A DNA stretch of 64,000 nucleotides from Aquamicrobium sp. Lineage in GTDB: Bacteria; Pseudomonadota; Alphaproteobacteria; Rhizobiales; Rhizobiaceae. The stretch covers positions 992,001-1,056,000 of the forward strand of contig JAHHDT010000005.1 of assembly GCA_019739225.1 (NCBI GenBank), written 5' to 3'. Below the pieces are notes generated by a model. The model was not told the DNA's origin. It worked only from the letters and a program-made list of their open reading frames with translations, and did no database searches. Of this stretch, positions 1-8,656 are shown in pieces (the stretch's first letter is position 1; each line of letters starts with the position of its first letter). Made by a program: the position numbers and the translations under genes.

Positions 1-471
1 GTCGCTCGCCGTTTCCGGCACCATCCGCAGCGTCTGGACCAGCGGCACGCCCCATTTGCCCGCATCGTCGACAAAGCGCCGCTCCGTGCCTTCGGCCGGG
101 CAGACGATCAGCCCGTCCACGCCGTGCTCGCGCATGCGGTTGACGAAACCGTCCTGCTTTGCGGCATTCTCGTTGGAATTGGCGAGGATGACGGCAAGAC
201 CGGCAGTTTCCAGAATGCTTTCAATGCCCGCCAGCAGGACGGCGAAGAACGGGTTGGTGAGGTTCGGGATGATGACCCCGACCGTTCGGCTGCGCGCCGC
301 GCGCATCCGTGCCGCGCCCAGATTGTAGACATAGCCGAGCTCGGCCATGGCGGCCTCGACCTTGGCGCGCGTCGCCGCACCCACCAGCGGACTGTCCCGC
401 ACCACCAGCGATGCGGTGGCGCGCGACACGCCGGCATGCTTCGCCACGTCCAGAAGGGTGACCCGTTTCAT
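1..471 (-). CDS. LacI-family transcriptional regulator (C-terminus beyond window edge)
   Basis: The first 157 residues of a LacI/GalR repressor are visible; the gene runs off the left edge. The N-terminus MKRVTLLDVAKHAGVS is the classic LacI helix-turn-helix with its hinge helix, followed by the start of the periplasmic-binding-like effector domain (GVIIPNLTNPFF near residue 65). The start is ATG at 471, the only one that keeps the HTH at the extreme N-terminus. A 14-bp palindrome lies 38 bases upstream and is the probable autoregulatory operator. The gene follows the TRAP operon on the same strand behind a terminator, so it may control that operon, but this is inference. The ligand is unknown. 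Confidence 0.9.
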   Translation of the reverse strand, partial: MKRVTLLDVAKHAGVSRATASLVVRDSPLVGAATRAKVEAAMAELGYVYNLGAARMRAARSRTVGVIIPNLTNPFFAVLLAGIESILETAGLAVILANSNENAAKQDGFVNRMREHGVDGLIVCPAEGTERRFVDDAGKWGVPLVQTLRMVPETASD

Positions 472-494
472 GCCCGGACACTCTGGGTGACCAT
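468..494 (-). CDS. Possible 8-codon leader ORF coupled to the LacI-family gene
   Basis: A perfect Shine-Dalgarno AGGAGG precedes an ATG at 494 that opens only eight codons (MVTQSVRA) before a TGA. That TGA overlaps the ATG of the LacI-type gene as ATGA. The regulator's own ATG has no comparable ribosome site, so its translation may depend on reinitiation after this leader. A one-base sequencing error joining the two frames would look the same. Confidence 0.3.
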   Translation of the reverse strand: MVTQSVRA

Positions 495-508
495 GGCTTC
501 CTCCTGAT

Positions 509-522
509 TTGGATCGATCCAA
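509..522. promoter_or_regulatory. LacI-family operator palindrome
   Basis: The perfect 14-bp inverted repeat TTGGATCGATCCAA with a central CG is the usual form of a LacI-family operator. It sits just upstream of the LacI-type gene and downstream of the TRAP terminator, so autoregulation is the simplest reading. Confidence 0.6.
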
Positions 523-567
523 TCGAGCTTAGTGCGGTAAGTGCCGAGCGTAAAGTGGGCATGAACA

Positions 568-594
568 AACGCCCCGGAGGATGTCCGGGGCGTT
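568..594 (-). terminator. Rho-independent terminator of the TRAP operon
   Basis: An 11-bp perfect GC-rich stem (AACGCCCCGGA and its complement) closes a 5-nt loop. On the minus strand it is followed by a short T-rich stretch. It lies about 35 bases after the stop of the TRAP binding-protein gene. Confidence 0.7.
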
Positions 595-629
595 CGTTTG
601 TCGCTGCCGATTATACGGCCGGCGGATGA

Positions 630-1697
630 TCAGCCGTAACGGTAGGGCGCGCCGGCCCCGCGCATCGTCTCCTGGTATTTCTTCAGGATTTCGACGACCT
701 TGGCATTGCGCCCGCCGCCTGCCGCGACCTCGTCCCAGAACTTCATCGCCTCGTCCTCGACCTGCTTCCATTCTTCTTCCGGAATGGTCGTCAGTTCGAG
801 CTTGCCGCCGGTGGTGCGGTAATGGGCCTCGCCCCACCAGTACCAGTGCTGGCGGTAGTAGTGCGAGGAATCGATGCAGAGCTTGTAGATCGTCTTCAGG
901 TGCTCGGGCAGCTCTTCCCATTTCTCGGTGTTGACGAAATAGGAGCCCGCCCATGCACCGTTGATGTTGTTGGTCAGGTAGTACTTGTTGATGTCCGCCC
1001 AGCCGACCGTGTAGGTCTCCGTCGCGCCGCACCAGGCAACGCCGTCAAGCTCGCCTGTCTGGATCGCCACCTCGATGTCTTCCCACGGGAGCGTCACGGG
1101 CACGACGCCGAAGCGCTCGAGGAAGCGCCCGCCGGTGGGGAAGGTGAAGACGCGCAGACCCTGCAGGTCGGCCAGCGCCTTGATCGGCTTGGTGGTGACG
1201 AAGTTGCACGGATCCCACGCGCCGGCCGATAGCCAGGTCACGCCGGGTATCTCGGCATAGGCCTCTTCCCAGATTTCCTTGAGACCGTACCACTCCCACA
1301 GCACGGGCACGTCGAGGCCGTAGCGCGAGGCGAAGGGGAAGTAGGCGCCGAAGATCGACACGTCGACCGGCGAGGCCATCGAGTCGTCGTCCGATTGTGC
1401 GGCGTCGATCGTGCCCTGCTGCACGGCGCGGAAGAGTTCTCCCTGCGGCACGAGCTGGTCGGCCGTGTAGAGGTCGATCACCATCTCCCCGTTCGCCGCC
1501 TTGTTGAACGCGTCGATGGACGGCTTGATGACATGCTCGGCAAGCGATGCGCCGGCATAGGTCTGCAGGCGCCAGCGGATTGGCGCCTGAGCCTTCACGT
1601 AAGGGGTTGCAAGCGTCGTGGCGCCCACGGCGCCAGCCGTCGTCACGCCGGCTTTCTTGAGAAAGTCACGCTTGGTGAATATGCGATCGGTGCTCAT
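630..1697 (-). CDS. TRAP transporter solute-binding protein (DctP family)
   Basis: This 355-residue protein is a periplasmic DctP-type receptor that delivers its ligand to the DctQ/DctM permease encoded just upstream in the same operon. The N-terminus has a KR-variant Tat-like signal (KRDFLKKAG, then a hydrophobic stretch ending near AQA). The signature region is the block near residues 170-240 (DLQGLRVFTFPTGG, then ELDGVAWCGATETYTVG), resembling the TakP/SmoM branch that binds keto or hydroxy acids. Length is normal for the family. The ligand cannot be read from sequence; the neighbouring N-formylglutamate amidohydrolase suggests an acidic amino-acid derivative. Confidence 0.92.
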   Translation of the reverse strand: MSTDRIFTKRDFLKKAGVTTAGAVGATTLATPYVKAQAPIRWRLQTYAGASLAEHVIKPSIDAFNKAANGEMVIDLYTADQLVPQGELFRAVQQGTIDAAQSDDDSMASPVDVSIFGAYFPFASRYGLDVPVLWEWYGLKEIWEEAYAEIPGVTWLSAGAWDPCNFVTTKPIKALADLQGLRVFTFPTGGRFLERFGVVPVTLPWEDIEVAIQTGELDGVAWCGATETYTVGWADINKYYLTNNINGAWAGSYFVNTEKWEELPEHLKTIYKLCIDSSHYYRQHWYWWGEAHYRTTGGKLELTTIPEEEWKQVEDEAMKFWDEVAAGGGRNAKVVEILKKYQETMRGAGAPYRYG

Positions 1698-1802
1698 TTT
1701 AGTTCTCCCATTGCTGTTGCGGTTCTTGTCGGCCCTCTCGTCGGATCGTTTTCCCCCTTGATTGTGTCGTTGCGCCTCCTTTCGTCTTGCGCCGTTTTCG
1801 GC

Positions 1803-3128
1803 TTACCGGCCCGTGTAGAGACTGGGCAGCCACAACGCGATCTGCGGGAATGCCATGATGAGAACCATGGTCAGGATCATGAGGAAGAAGAACGGCCAGA
1901 TCGACCGGTAGATGTCGCCCAGCGAGATCTCGGGCGGCGCCATGGCGCGCATCAGGAACAGGTTGTAGCCGAAGGGCGGGGTTATGTACGCGATCTGGCA
2001 GGTGATCGTGTAGAGCACGCCGAACCAGATCGGATCGAAACCAAGGCTCCTGACCAGCGGAATGTAGAGCGGTGCGACGATGACCAGCATGGCGGTATCG
2101 TCCAGGAAGATGCCGAGGATGATGAACGAGGCCATCATGGCCACAAGTATGGCCCAGGGTGACAGGTCCCAGGTATTCAGCAGCAGCGCCTCGATCGCGC
2201 GCACCGCACCCAAGCCGTCATAGACGGAGGAAAAGCAGAGCGCGCCGAGGATGATCCAGAGGAACATGCACGATACGCCGAGCGTGTTGCGTGTCGAATC
2301 CTCCAGCACCTTCATGTTGAGGCGTCCGGTCACCAGCGCCGCCAGAGTGGCCAGCAGCGCACCGACGACGGAGCTTTCCACGAGGCTGGTCACACCGGTC
2401 ATGAACAGGCCCATGATCGAGCCGAAGATGCCCAGCGGCAGCAGGCCGGCGGAAAGCAGTTTCAGCTTCTCCGCGCGCGGTATCGCGGCCAGTTCCTCGG
2501 CGGGCAGGGGAGGGCCGAGTTCCGGGTTCCGGTTGCAGCGCCACCAGATGTAGACGGTGAAGAGCGTGGCCATTAGCAGGCCGGGCACGATGCCCGCGAG
2601 CCACAGTTGCAGCACCGGCTGGCGGGCTATCATCGCGTAGAGGACCAGCACGATGCTCGGCGGCAGCAGGATGCCCAGCGACGAACCACCCTGGATCACG
2701 CCCGTGACCATGCGCTTGTCGTAACCTCGCCGCAGAAGCTCGGGCAGCGCCACCGTAGCGCCGATCGCCATGCCGGCAACCGAAAGCCCGTTCATGCAGG
2801 AGATAAGCACCATCAGCCCGATGGTGCCAAGCGCCAGCCCGCCGCGCAGCCCGCCGAACCAGACGTGGAACATGCGATAGAGATTGCTCGCAAGGCCGGA
2901 CTCCGAGAGCATGTAGCCCATGAACACGAAGAAGGGCACGGTGATGAGCGGAAACCAGTTCATCACCTGGATCGAGGCGTTGAACGGCAGTTCCGCCGAA
3001 CCGGCGCCCCAAAGCCACAATGCCGAGACCGCGCCGACGAAACCGATGACACCGAAGACGCGCTGGCCCGTCGCCATTAGCAGCAGCATCGAGGCGAACA
3101 TGAAAAGCGTGATGAATTCCGAGCTCAT
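1803..3128 (-). CDS. TRAP transporter large permease (DctM)
   Basis: This 441-residue, highly hydrophobic protein is the large membrane subunit of a TRAP transporter, using an ion gradient to import the ligand held by the DctP protein. The conserved DctM features are present, including FVFMGYMLSESGLA near residue 67, MNGLSVAGMAIGA, and ITPPFGYNLFLMR near the C-terminus. I chose ATG at 3128 (MSSEFITLF): a longer open frame exists upstream but it lies inside dctQ in another frame and has no hydrophobic character. The start overlaps the dctQ stop as ATGA, indicating translational coupling. Confidence 0.93.
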   Translation of the reverse strand: MSSEFITLFMFASMLLLMATGQRVFGVIGFVGAVSALWLWGAGSAELPFNASIQVMNWFPLITVPFFVFMGYMLSESGLASNLYRMFHVWFGGLRGGLALGTIGLMVLISCMNGLSVAGMAIGATVALPELLRRGYDKRMVTGVIQGGSSLGILLPPSIVLVLYAMIARQPVLQLWLAGIVPGLLMATLFTVYIWWRCNRNPELGPPLPAEELAAIPRAEKLKLLSAGLLPLGIFGSIMGLFMTGVTSLVESSVVGALLATLAALVTGRLNMKVLEDSTRNTLGVSCMFLWIILGALCFSSVYDGLGAVRAIEALLLNTWDLSPWAILVAMMASFIILGIFLDDTAMLVIVAPLYIPLVRSLGFDPIWFGVLYTITCQIAYITPPFGYNLFLMRAMAPPEISLGDIYRSIWPFFFLMILTMVLIMAFPQIALWLPSLYTGR

Positions 3129-3637
3129 GCGATGGGCTTCCCGCGCGCCATGGCGACATCCTTGAAGAAGGCGGAGATCGCTTGGAGCAGCATGAGGAAA
3201 ATGCCCAAGGTCATGATCGCCTTGATCGGCCACATCGGCGGTGCCCAGGACGTATAGTTCTTCTGGTTGTACGACCAGGCGTATTCGGTGGACGAGATGC
3301 CGCCCCACAGCAGCACACCCAGGTAGAACATCACGAACAGGATGGTGAAGGCGTCGGTCGTCGCACGCTGTCTCGCCGAGAGGCGGCCATAGAACAGGTC
3401 CATCCGCACATGCGAGCCGAGCTGCATGGAGTAGGGGCCGCCAAGCAGGTAATAGGCGCAGAGCAGGAACTGCGACATTTCCATCACCCAGTTGATCGGC
3501 CTGCCGAAGAACAGCCGCGACAGGATCGCGTAGACCATGATCGCGGCCATCACGAAGATCAGCCGCATGGCGAAGCGCCCGACCCAGCGGTTGAACGTAT
3601 CCACCCAGCGCACGTAAGCCGCTACGGCCTTGCCCAT
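3125..3637 (-). CDS. TRAP transporter small permease (DctQ)
   Basis: The 170-residue product has four hydrophobic segments, the expected size and topology for DctQ. Typical elements are the membrane-entry motif NWVMEMSQFLL and the SHVRMDLFYGRLS loop, which match the conserved HVRVDL region of DctQ proteins. It overlaps dctM by four bases at its end and the amidohydrolase gene by 16 bases at its start, so the genes form one tightly packed operon. Confidence 0.9.
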   Translation of the reverse strand: MGKAVAAYVRWVDTFNRWVGRFAMRLIFVMAAIMVYAILSRLFFGRPINWVMEMSQFLLCAYYLLGGPYSMQLGSHVRMDLFYGRLSARQRATTDAFTILFVMFYLGVLLWGGISSTEYAWSYNQKNYTSWAPPMWPIKAIMTLGIFLMLLQAISAFFKDVAMARGKPIA

Positions 3638-4413
3638 ACGGCGGCCTCCTTGTCGCCCGTGTTTTTGGTCAGCGCCACAAGCCCGCCTGCCAGCCAGCTG
3701 GAAAGCCGCTCGGCCATTGCCGCCTGGTTCTCGGCTGTGGCGATCAGGTCGTTGCGGATCTCGATCATTACGTTGAGAAGCCGTCGGGGCAGCGCGTGCT
3801 CGCGCAGCGTATGGGTCACGCCGTCCTGCGGTCCGTAGGGCTCGTTTCGCCGCACGACGAGCCCGCCGCCCGCGCCGGGGGCCGCCAGCACGGCGTCGGC
3901 GAGGCGCGTGTCGTCATCGTGCAGGATGCCGATTTCGACCTGCCGCGAAACGCCTTCATAGATTGGCGTGAAGGAATGGATAGTGACGATGGCCGGCGGT
4001 GCGGGCCGGTCGTCGATGGCCTGCGAGAGCGCAGTCTTGAAGGGGTGATAAAACCGGTCGGCGCGCTCGCCACGGGCTTTCCCCGACAGCCCCTCATTGC
4101 CCGGTATGCGGTAGATTTCACTGACCGCCGGGATGGAGCTCGGTGCCTCCGGCGGACGGTTGCAGTCGTAGAGCAGCCGCGAGAAGCGTTGCGCAACCAG
4201 CGGCGCATCGAGCAATTCGGACAGATGGCGCGCCACGCCCAACGCGCCTGGATCCCAGGCTATGTGGCTTTGCAGTGCCGCGGCGTCGAGGCCGAGATCG
4301 CCATACTCCGGCGGAACGGCGTTGGATGCATGTTCGCAGACGATCACGAACGCGCCGGTGCCTTCTATATTGGTCACGTCGACCGGAGACACAGCTGTGT
4401 GCGCACCGTTCAT
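3622..4413 (-). CDS. N-formylglutamate amidohydrolase family protein
   Basis: This 263-residue enzyme belongs to the N-formylglutamate amidohydrolase family, which releases formate and glutamate from N-formyl-L-glutamate; some members act on other N-acylated or peptide-like substrates. Family marks are VIVCEHASNAVP near residue 23, the DPGALGVARHLSELL block, SRLLYDCNRPP and TIHSFTP. It is the first gene of the TRAP operon and overlaps dctQ. No other histidine-degradation genes are nearby, so it probably processes the compound imported by the TRAP system rather than completing the Hut pathway. The exact substrate is not certain. Confidence 0.88.
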   Translation of the reverse strand: MNGAHTAVSPVDVTNIEGTGAFVIVCEHASNAVPPEYGDLGLDAAALQSHIAWDPGALGVARHLSELLDAPLVAQRFSRLLYDCNRPPEAPSSIPAVSEIYRIPGNEGLSGKARGERADRFYHPFKTALSQAIDDRPAPPAIVTIHSFTPIYEGVSRQVEIGILHDDDTRLADAVLAAPGAGGGLVVRRNEPYGPQDGVTHTLREHALPRRLLNVMIEIRNDLIATAENQAAMAERLSSWLAGGLVALTKNTGDKEAAVWARP

Positions 4414-4586
4414 GCCAACGCTCCCGTCATCAACCGATGCCCCGTTCGTTACCGTAGCGGAAGCATCATTCCAGACGGTGAAGGACAGTCAAGGCGCATT
4501 CTGAAACTTTCTCTTCCATCCGTTCGATGATGGTGCATTCTATTCAAATGGTGTCGGCGACGGATCGTCGGCGCGTGGGAGCGAGG

Positions 4587-5462
4587 ATGGAATTTTCCGA
4601 AGACCTGACGGTGGCTGAACGGATGCGTTCCGGTTTCGAAAGCCTGACGCGCGCCGAGCGTCAGCTCGCGAATGCGATGCTTGCGAACTATCCGGTGCTG
4701 GGGTTGGATTCGATCACGGCGGTCGCCCATTCCTCCGGCGTTTCCACCCCGACCGTGGTGCGCATGGCCAAGAAGCTCGGCTTTGCCGGCTTTCCCGAGA
4801 TGCAGGCCGCCCTGCGTAGCGAGCTGGAAGCGACCATCTCCAACCCCATTGCCAAGCACGACCGGTGGGCCTCCAACGCGCCGGACACGCACATTCTCAA
4901 TCGCTTTGCCGACCAGGTGACGGAGAACCTGCGCCAGACCCTGCGCCAGCTTTCGCCGGAGACGTTCAACGGGGTCGTGGCGCTGTTGTCCGACCCGGCG
5001 CGCCGCATCCACATAGTCGGCGGCAGGATCACCCGTTCGCTCGCCGACTACCTTTTCACCCACATGCAGGTGATCCGCGGTGGCGTGGTCCAGGTCGCCT
5101 CGAATGCCAATACCTGGCCGCATTACGTGCTCGAAATGCGCGACTGCGACGTGCTGGTGGCGTTCGACGTGCGCCGGTACGAGCAGGAGATGCTGCGCCT
5201 CGCCGAAATGGCGCGCGACAGGGGCGTGGCTGTCGTTCTTTTCACCGACCAGTGGGGTTCGCCGGTGGCAAAGCTGGCGACGCATTCCTTCCACGCGCGC
5301 ATTGAGGCCCCGTCGGCCTGGGACTCCTCTGTCGTCACGCTCTTCATCGTGGAGGCGATTGTTGCTGCCGTTCAGGACGAAAACTGGGTCGAGACCCGCG
5401 ATCGCATGAAGACGCTCGAAGAGTTGTTCGACCAGACCAGGATGTTCCGCAAGTTCGTTTAG
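4587..5462 (+). CDS. RpiR/MurR-family transcriptional regulator with SIS domain
   Basis: The protein has an N-terminal RpiR helix-turn-helix (residues about 10-80, including TPTVVRMAKKLGFAGFPEMQ) and a C-terminal SIS sugar-isomerase-like domain (VGGRITRSLADYLFTHM, then LVAFDVRRYEQEMLRLAEMA) that usually senses a phosphosugar or other metabolite. I chose ATG at 4587 because a GGGAGCGAGG ribosome site precedes it; in-frame ATGs at 4527 and 4548 lack one. It diverges from the amidohydrolase-TRAP operon across about 170 bases and is the best candidate for its local regulator. Confidence 0.88.
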   Translation: MEFSEDLTVAERMRSGFESLTRAERQLANAMLANYPVLGLDSITAVAHSSGVSTPTVVRMAKKLGFAGFPEMQAALRSELEATISNPIAKHDRWASNAPDTHILNRFADQVTENLRQTLRQLSPETFNGVVALLSDPARRIHIVGGRITRSLADYLFTHMQVIRGGVVQVASNANTWPHYVLEMRDCDVLVAFDVRRYEQEMLRLAEMARDRGVAVVLFTDQWGSPVAKLATHSFHARIEAPSAWDSSVVTLFIVEAIVAAVQDENWVETRDRMKTLEELFDQTRMFRKFV

Positions 5463-5463
5463 G

Positions 5464-6399
5464 TCACGCCGCGGAGTGGATGCGTACAGGCGCTGTTGCC
5501 GTCGGAAGGCGGGCGGTTGTGTCGCCCGGTCCGTTGCCGGCCTCATCGAAAGTGGGGTTTTCGCCCCCCAACTGAGCAAGCGCGGTTGCCTCCTCCTGCA
5601 CGAGACGCCCAATCTCGGAGAATCTTTCGGCAGCCTCCATGTTGCGCCTTGCGGCAACGGCGATCCCGCCCATGAAATGCCGCACCCTTTGCATCATTTC
5701 TTCGCGATCGTTGCAGTTTTCGATAGCCAAAAGCTCGATGTCGATCCGCTCGGCGAGCTTTTGGGCGCGCTGTCCGAGTCGACCGGCAGCCGCGTCGATT
5801 TCCTGCTGGTGCGCCACAAGGTGCTTGCTGCTCGTCGTCAGCGTTGCGAAGGCGGCCTCCAGCCTTTCCATGGTCGCGTTGAAATCGTCGCGAAACGCCC
5901 GGTAGGGCTCAGGAAGGTCGAGCGTCACGCGGCGCGAGAGATCGCCGCCGGCCAGCCCGCCTATCGCTGCGCCCATCAATCGGGCGACGGCAGCGTGAAC
6001 CTTGCCGGCGCGTTGCCTGCCCTCGAGTCCCGAACGGCAGTGCTCGATGGCCGCGCCGAGGCCGGCGGTCTCGCTGTCCGCAAAGGGCGCGGCCGGCAGC
6101 GTGAAGTCGTTCCGCGCGATCCGTTCAAGGCTATCGATCGCCGGTTCGAGGCTTGCCGCGATGGCGCGATGTGCGGTTATCCATGCAGTAGCTGCGACGA
6201 CGATCGGCATCGCGATCAGCGGTAGAGCGATGAGAGCCAAAGATGTGCCCGCTTCCGCCGAAAAGCTCCACAGGATGACGACACAGCACGCGACAGCAGC
6301 CGACACGCCACCGGCTGCGATGGCGATCCTTGTGGCGGGCGACAGCGAAATGTCCCGCCTTTGGTGGCTGCGCGTACGCATGCGGGCGCGAATTCCCAT
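5464..6399 (-). CDS. Orphan membrane protein with HAMP-like region, chemoreceptor-like but lacking a signalling tip
   Basis: This 311-residue protein has two hydrophobic segments near residues 22-72, then a cytoplasmic part with two HAMP-like stretches (SLEPAIDSLERIARNDF and LAGGDLSRRVTLDLPEPYRAF) and a coiled-coil-like helix. This resembles the membrane-proximal part of methyl-accepting chemotaxis proteins, but the conserved hairpin tip that contacts CheA/CheW is absent; instead there is an unrelated helical tail. It may be a decayed receptor or a regulator in its own right. It ends two bases from the RpiR gene stop (convergent). An in-frame ATG at 6381 is an alternative start. Confidence 0.6.
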   Translation of the reverse strand: MGIRARMRTRSHQRRDISLSPATRIAIAAGGVSAAVACCVVILWSFSAEAGTSLALIALPLIAMPIVVAATAWITAHRAIAASLEPAIDSLERIARNDFTLPAAPFADSETAGLGAAIEHCRSGLEGRQRAGKVHAAVARLMGAAIGGLAGGDLSRRVTLDLPEPYRAFRDDFNATMERLEAAFATLTTSSKHLVAHQQEIDAAAGRLGQRAQKLAERIDIELLAIENCNDREEMMQRVRHFMGGIAVAARRNMEAAERFSEIGRLVQEEATALAQLGGENPTFDEAGNGPGDTTARLPTATAPVRIHSAA

Positions 6400-6462
6400 G
6401 CTCGATCTATTCTGCCATCGTACAAGCGCAACCTTGCATCAGGCAGGAGCGCCGCTGCGCGG

Positions 6463-6491
6463 TTGACATTCCGTGCGGCCGTCATTCTATC
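6463..6491 (+). promoter_or_regulatory. Possible sigma-70-type promoter of the SAF oxidoreductase gene
   Basis: A consensus -35 box TTGACA at 6463 is followed, 17 bases on, by a poor -10 match TCTATC. It lies 33 bases before the chosen start. The -10 box is weak, so this is tentative. Confidence 0.3.
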
Positions 6492-6523
6492 TGCCCGCAA
6501 AACTGCCAAGGATGGGAAACGCC

Positions 6524-7840
6524 ATGACCAATGTCGCACTGACGGGCCTCGCCCGCGATCTGGCGCAGCGCGCCGACGAAGGCCGGCCGGTGCGCATCGG
6601 CCTGGTCGGCTGCGGCGAGATGGGCACGGACATCGTGACCCAGGTGGCGCAGATGCGCGGCATCGAGGTGGCGGCCATTGCCGATACCCGCAGGGAGCGC
6701 GCCCGGCAGGCGGTCACGATCGCCCAGCGGCCGTCCGAAAGCGCAGGCGATGCGGAAAGCGCGCAGGCCATGTCGGCACTGATCGAGGCCGGCCGCACCG
6801 CGATCGTGCCGGATTCGTCCATGGTCGTCACTCATGATCTGGTCGACGTCGTGATCGACGCCACCGGCAAGCCGGCCGTCGGCGCCGAGATCGGGCTCAA
6901 GGCGATGGAGCACGGCAAGCATCTCGTCATGATGAATGTCGAGGCTGACGTCACCATCGGCGCCTACCTCAAGCATGCGGCGGCGAAGCTTGGCGTCGTT
7001 TACTCGCTTGGCGCGGGCGACGAACCGTCCTCCTGCATGGAGCTGATCGAGTTCGTCTCGGCGATGGGCCATCGCGTGGTCGCGGCCGGCAAGGGCAAGA
7101 ACAACCCGCTCAACCACGATGCGACACCGGACGAATACCGCGAGGAAGCGGAACGCCGCAACATGAACCCACGCATGCTGGTCGAGTTCGTGGACGGTTC
7201 CAAGACCATGGTGGAAATGGCCGCGATCGCCAACGCCACCGGACTTGTGCCGGACAGGCCCGGCATGCACGGCCCTGCTGCCACGCGCGACGAGCTTTCA
7301 CGCGTGCTTTGCCCGGTTGAGGATGGCGGTGTGCTGTCGCGCAAGGGATGCGTGGATTTCTCCATCGGCAAGGGCGTCGCGCCCGGTGTCTTCGTCATCG
7401 CGGAAATGGCGCATCCGCGCCTGCGCGAGCGGATGAACGACCTGAAGCTGGGCGAGGGGCCTTACTACACCTTCTTCCGGCCCTATCACCTGACCAGCCT
7501 CGAAGTGCCGCTGACCTGCGCTCGCGCCGTGCTTTACGGCAAGGCCGACATGGTGCCGCTCGACAGGCCGGTGGCGGAGGTGTGTGCGGTCGCCAAGCGC
7601 AACCTGAAGCCCGGCGACAGGCTGGACGCGATCGGCGAATACACCTACCGCTCCTGGATCATGACGGTCGAGGACGCCCGCGCGGCGAAGGCGATCCCGT
7701 GCGGTCTCCTAGAAGGTGGTGTCGTGACGGCGCCTGTGGCGAAGGGTGAACTCCTCACCTACGCCAATGCCGCTCCGGATGCCGGTTCGGGCCTCGTTGC
7801 GCTCCGCCGCAAGCAGGACGAACTGGTCGGCGTCGCTTAG
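6524..7840 (+). CDS. NAD(P)-dependent oxidoreductase with C-terminal SAF domain (homoserine-dehydrogenase-like, COG4091 type)
   Basis: The product (438 residues from the chosen ATG) begins with a Rossmann fold (RIGLVGCGEMGTDIV) and a homoserine-dehydrogenase-like catalytic part (DVVIDATGKPAVGAEIG, then SLGAGDEPSSCMELIEF). It ends with an SAF-like domain (LKPGDRLDAIGEY, then GVVTAPVAKGELLTYA). Proteins of this type are annotated as predicted homoserine dehydrogenases, but many sit in sugar-acid catabolic loci and the true substrate here is unknown. I prefer ATG 6524, preceded by AAGGATGGG, over 6473 or 6512. The gene is convergent with proC, three bases apart. Confidence 0.82.
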   Translation: MTNVALTGLARDLAQRADEGRPVRIGLVGCGEMGTDIVTQVAQMRGIEVAAIADTRRERARQAVTIAQRPSESAGDAESAQAMSALIEAGRTAIVPDSSMVVTHDLVDVVIDATGKPAVGAEIGLKAMEHGKHLVMMNVEADVTIGAYLKHAAAKLGVVYSLGAGDEPSSCMELIEFVSAMGHRVVAAGKGKNNPLNHDATPDEYREEAERRNMNPRMLVEFVDGSKTMVEMAAIANATGLVPDRPGMHGPAATRDELSRVLCPVEDGGVLSRKGCVDFSIGKGVAPGVFVIAEMAHPRLRERMNDLKLGEGPYYTFFRPYHLTSLEVPLTCARAVLYGKADMVPLDRPVAEVCAVAKRNLKPGDRLDAIGEYTYRSWIMTVEDARAAKAIPCGLLEGGVVTAPVAKGELLTYANAAPDAGSGLVALRRKQDELVGVA

Positions 7841-7843
7841 CCG

Positions 7844-8656
7844 CTACTTGCCCAGTTCGACCGATCTCGCCCTCGCCGCTTCGACGGCTTCCGTGACCAG
7901 CATCTTCAGGCGGTCGTCACCCATAAGCACCGAAAGTGCTGCGGCCGTCGTGCCGTTGGGGCTCGTTACCTGCTGGCGCAGCGTGCCGGGTTCCTCGCGG
8001 CTTTCGGCGGCAAGTGCCGCGGCTCCATAGACCGTCTGCATGGCAAGCAGCTTCGCGGTCTCGACCGGCAGGCCGGCTTGCTCGCCTGCTGCCGTCAGGC
8101 ATTCGATGAAATGGAAGACATAGGCGGGGCCGGATCCGGAGACCGCGGTCACGGCGTCCATCAGCCCTTCATCGTCGATCATCGCGACTTCCCCGCTGGC
8201 CGACAGAAGATCGCGCACGAAGTCGCCCGTGGCTGCGTCGACATTGTCATTGGCGACGACCACCATCATGCCTTTGCCGATTGCGGCGGGCGTATTGGGC
8301 ATGCAACGGATAATGCCTGCGTCTGCACCCAGCGCACCTTCGAAGGCAGAGATCGGCGTACCGGCCGCAATGCTGACATAGGTTGCTGAGGCCTTGAAGC
8401 GCGCATAGGCGGGAACGACGTTGAGGATCACCTGCGGCTTGACGGCGAAAACGACGAGGCGCGGCGCTGCATCGGCGGCAATCTCCCCGGCGTCCGAAAG
8501 TGCGGTCACGCCCAGCGCGGTCGCCCGCTCGCGCAGAGCATCGGTCGGCTCGACGACGATCGCCTCGTCGGCGCCAAGCTTGCCGGAAGACAGCCAGCCT
8601 GCCAGCATTGCGTATCCCATGTTCCCGCATCCCACGAGCACGATCCTGGCCGGCAT
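7844..8656 (-). CDS. proC: Pyrroline-5-carboxylate reductase
   Basis: ProC catalyses the last step of proline synthesis, the NAD(P)H-dependent reduction of 1-pyrroline-5-carboxylate to L-proline. The 270-residue length is standard. The N-terminal Rossmann motif is VLVGCGNMGYAMLAGWL, the central block VFAVKPQ and IIRCMPNTPAAIGKGM are present, and the C-terminal dimerisation and active-site region carries AVSGSGPAYVFHFIECL followed by QVTSPNGTTAAAL. The gene stands alone between a convergent neighbour and a divergent gene for a Wzz-like protein. Confidence 0.95.
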   Translation of the reverse strand: MPARIVLVGCGNMGYAMLAGWLSSGKLGADEAIVVEPTDALRERATALGVTALSDAGEIAADAAPRLVVFAVKPQVILNVVPAYARFKASATYVSIAAGTPISAFEGALGADAGIIRCMPNTPAAIGKGMMVVVANDNVDAATGDFVRDLLSASGEVAMIDDEGLMDAVTAVSGSGPAYVFHFIECLTAAGEQAGLPVETAKLLAMQTVYGAAALAAESREEPGTLRQQVTSPNGTTAAALSVLMGDDRLKMLVTEAVEAARARSVELGK

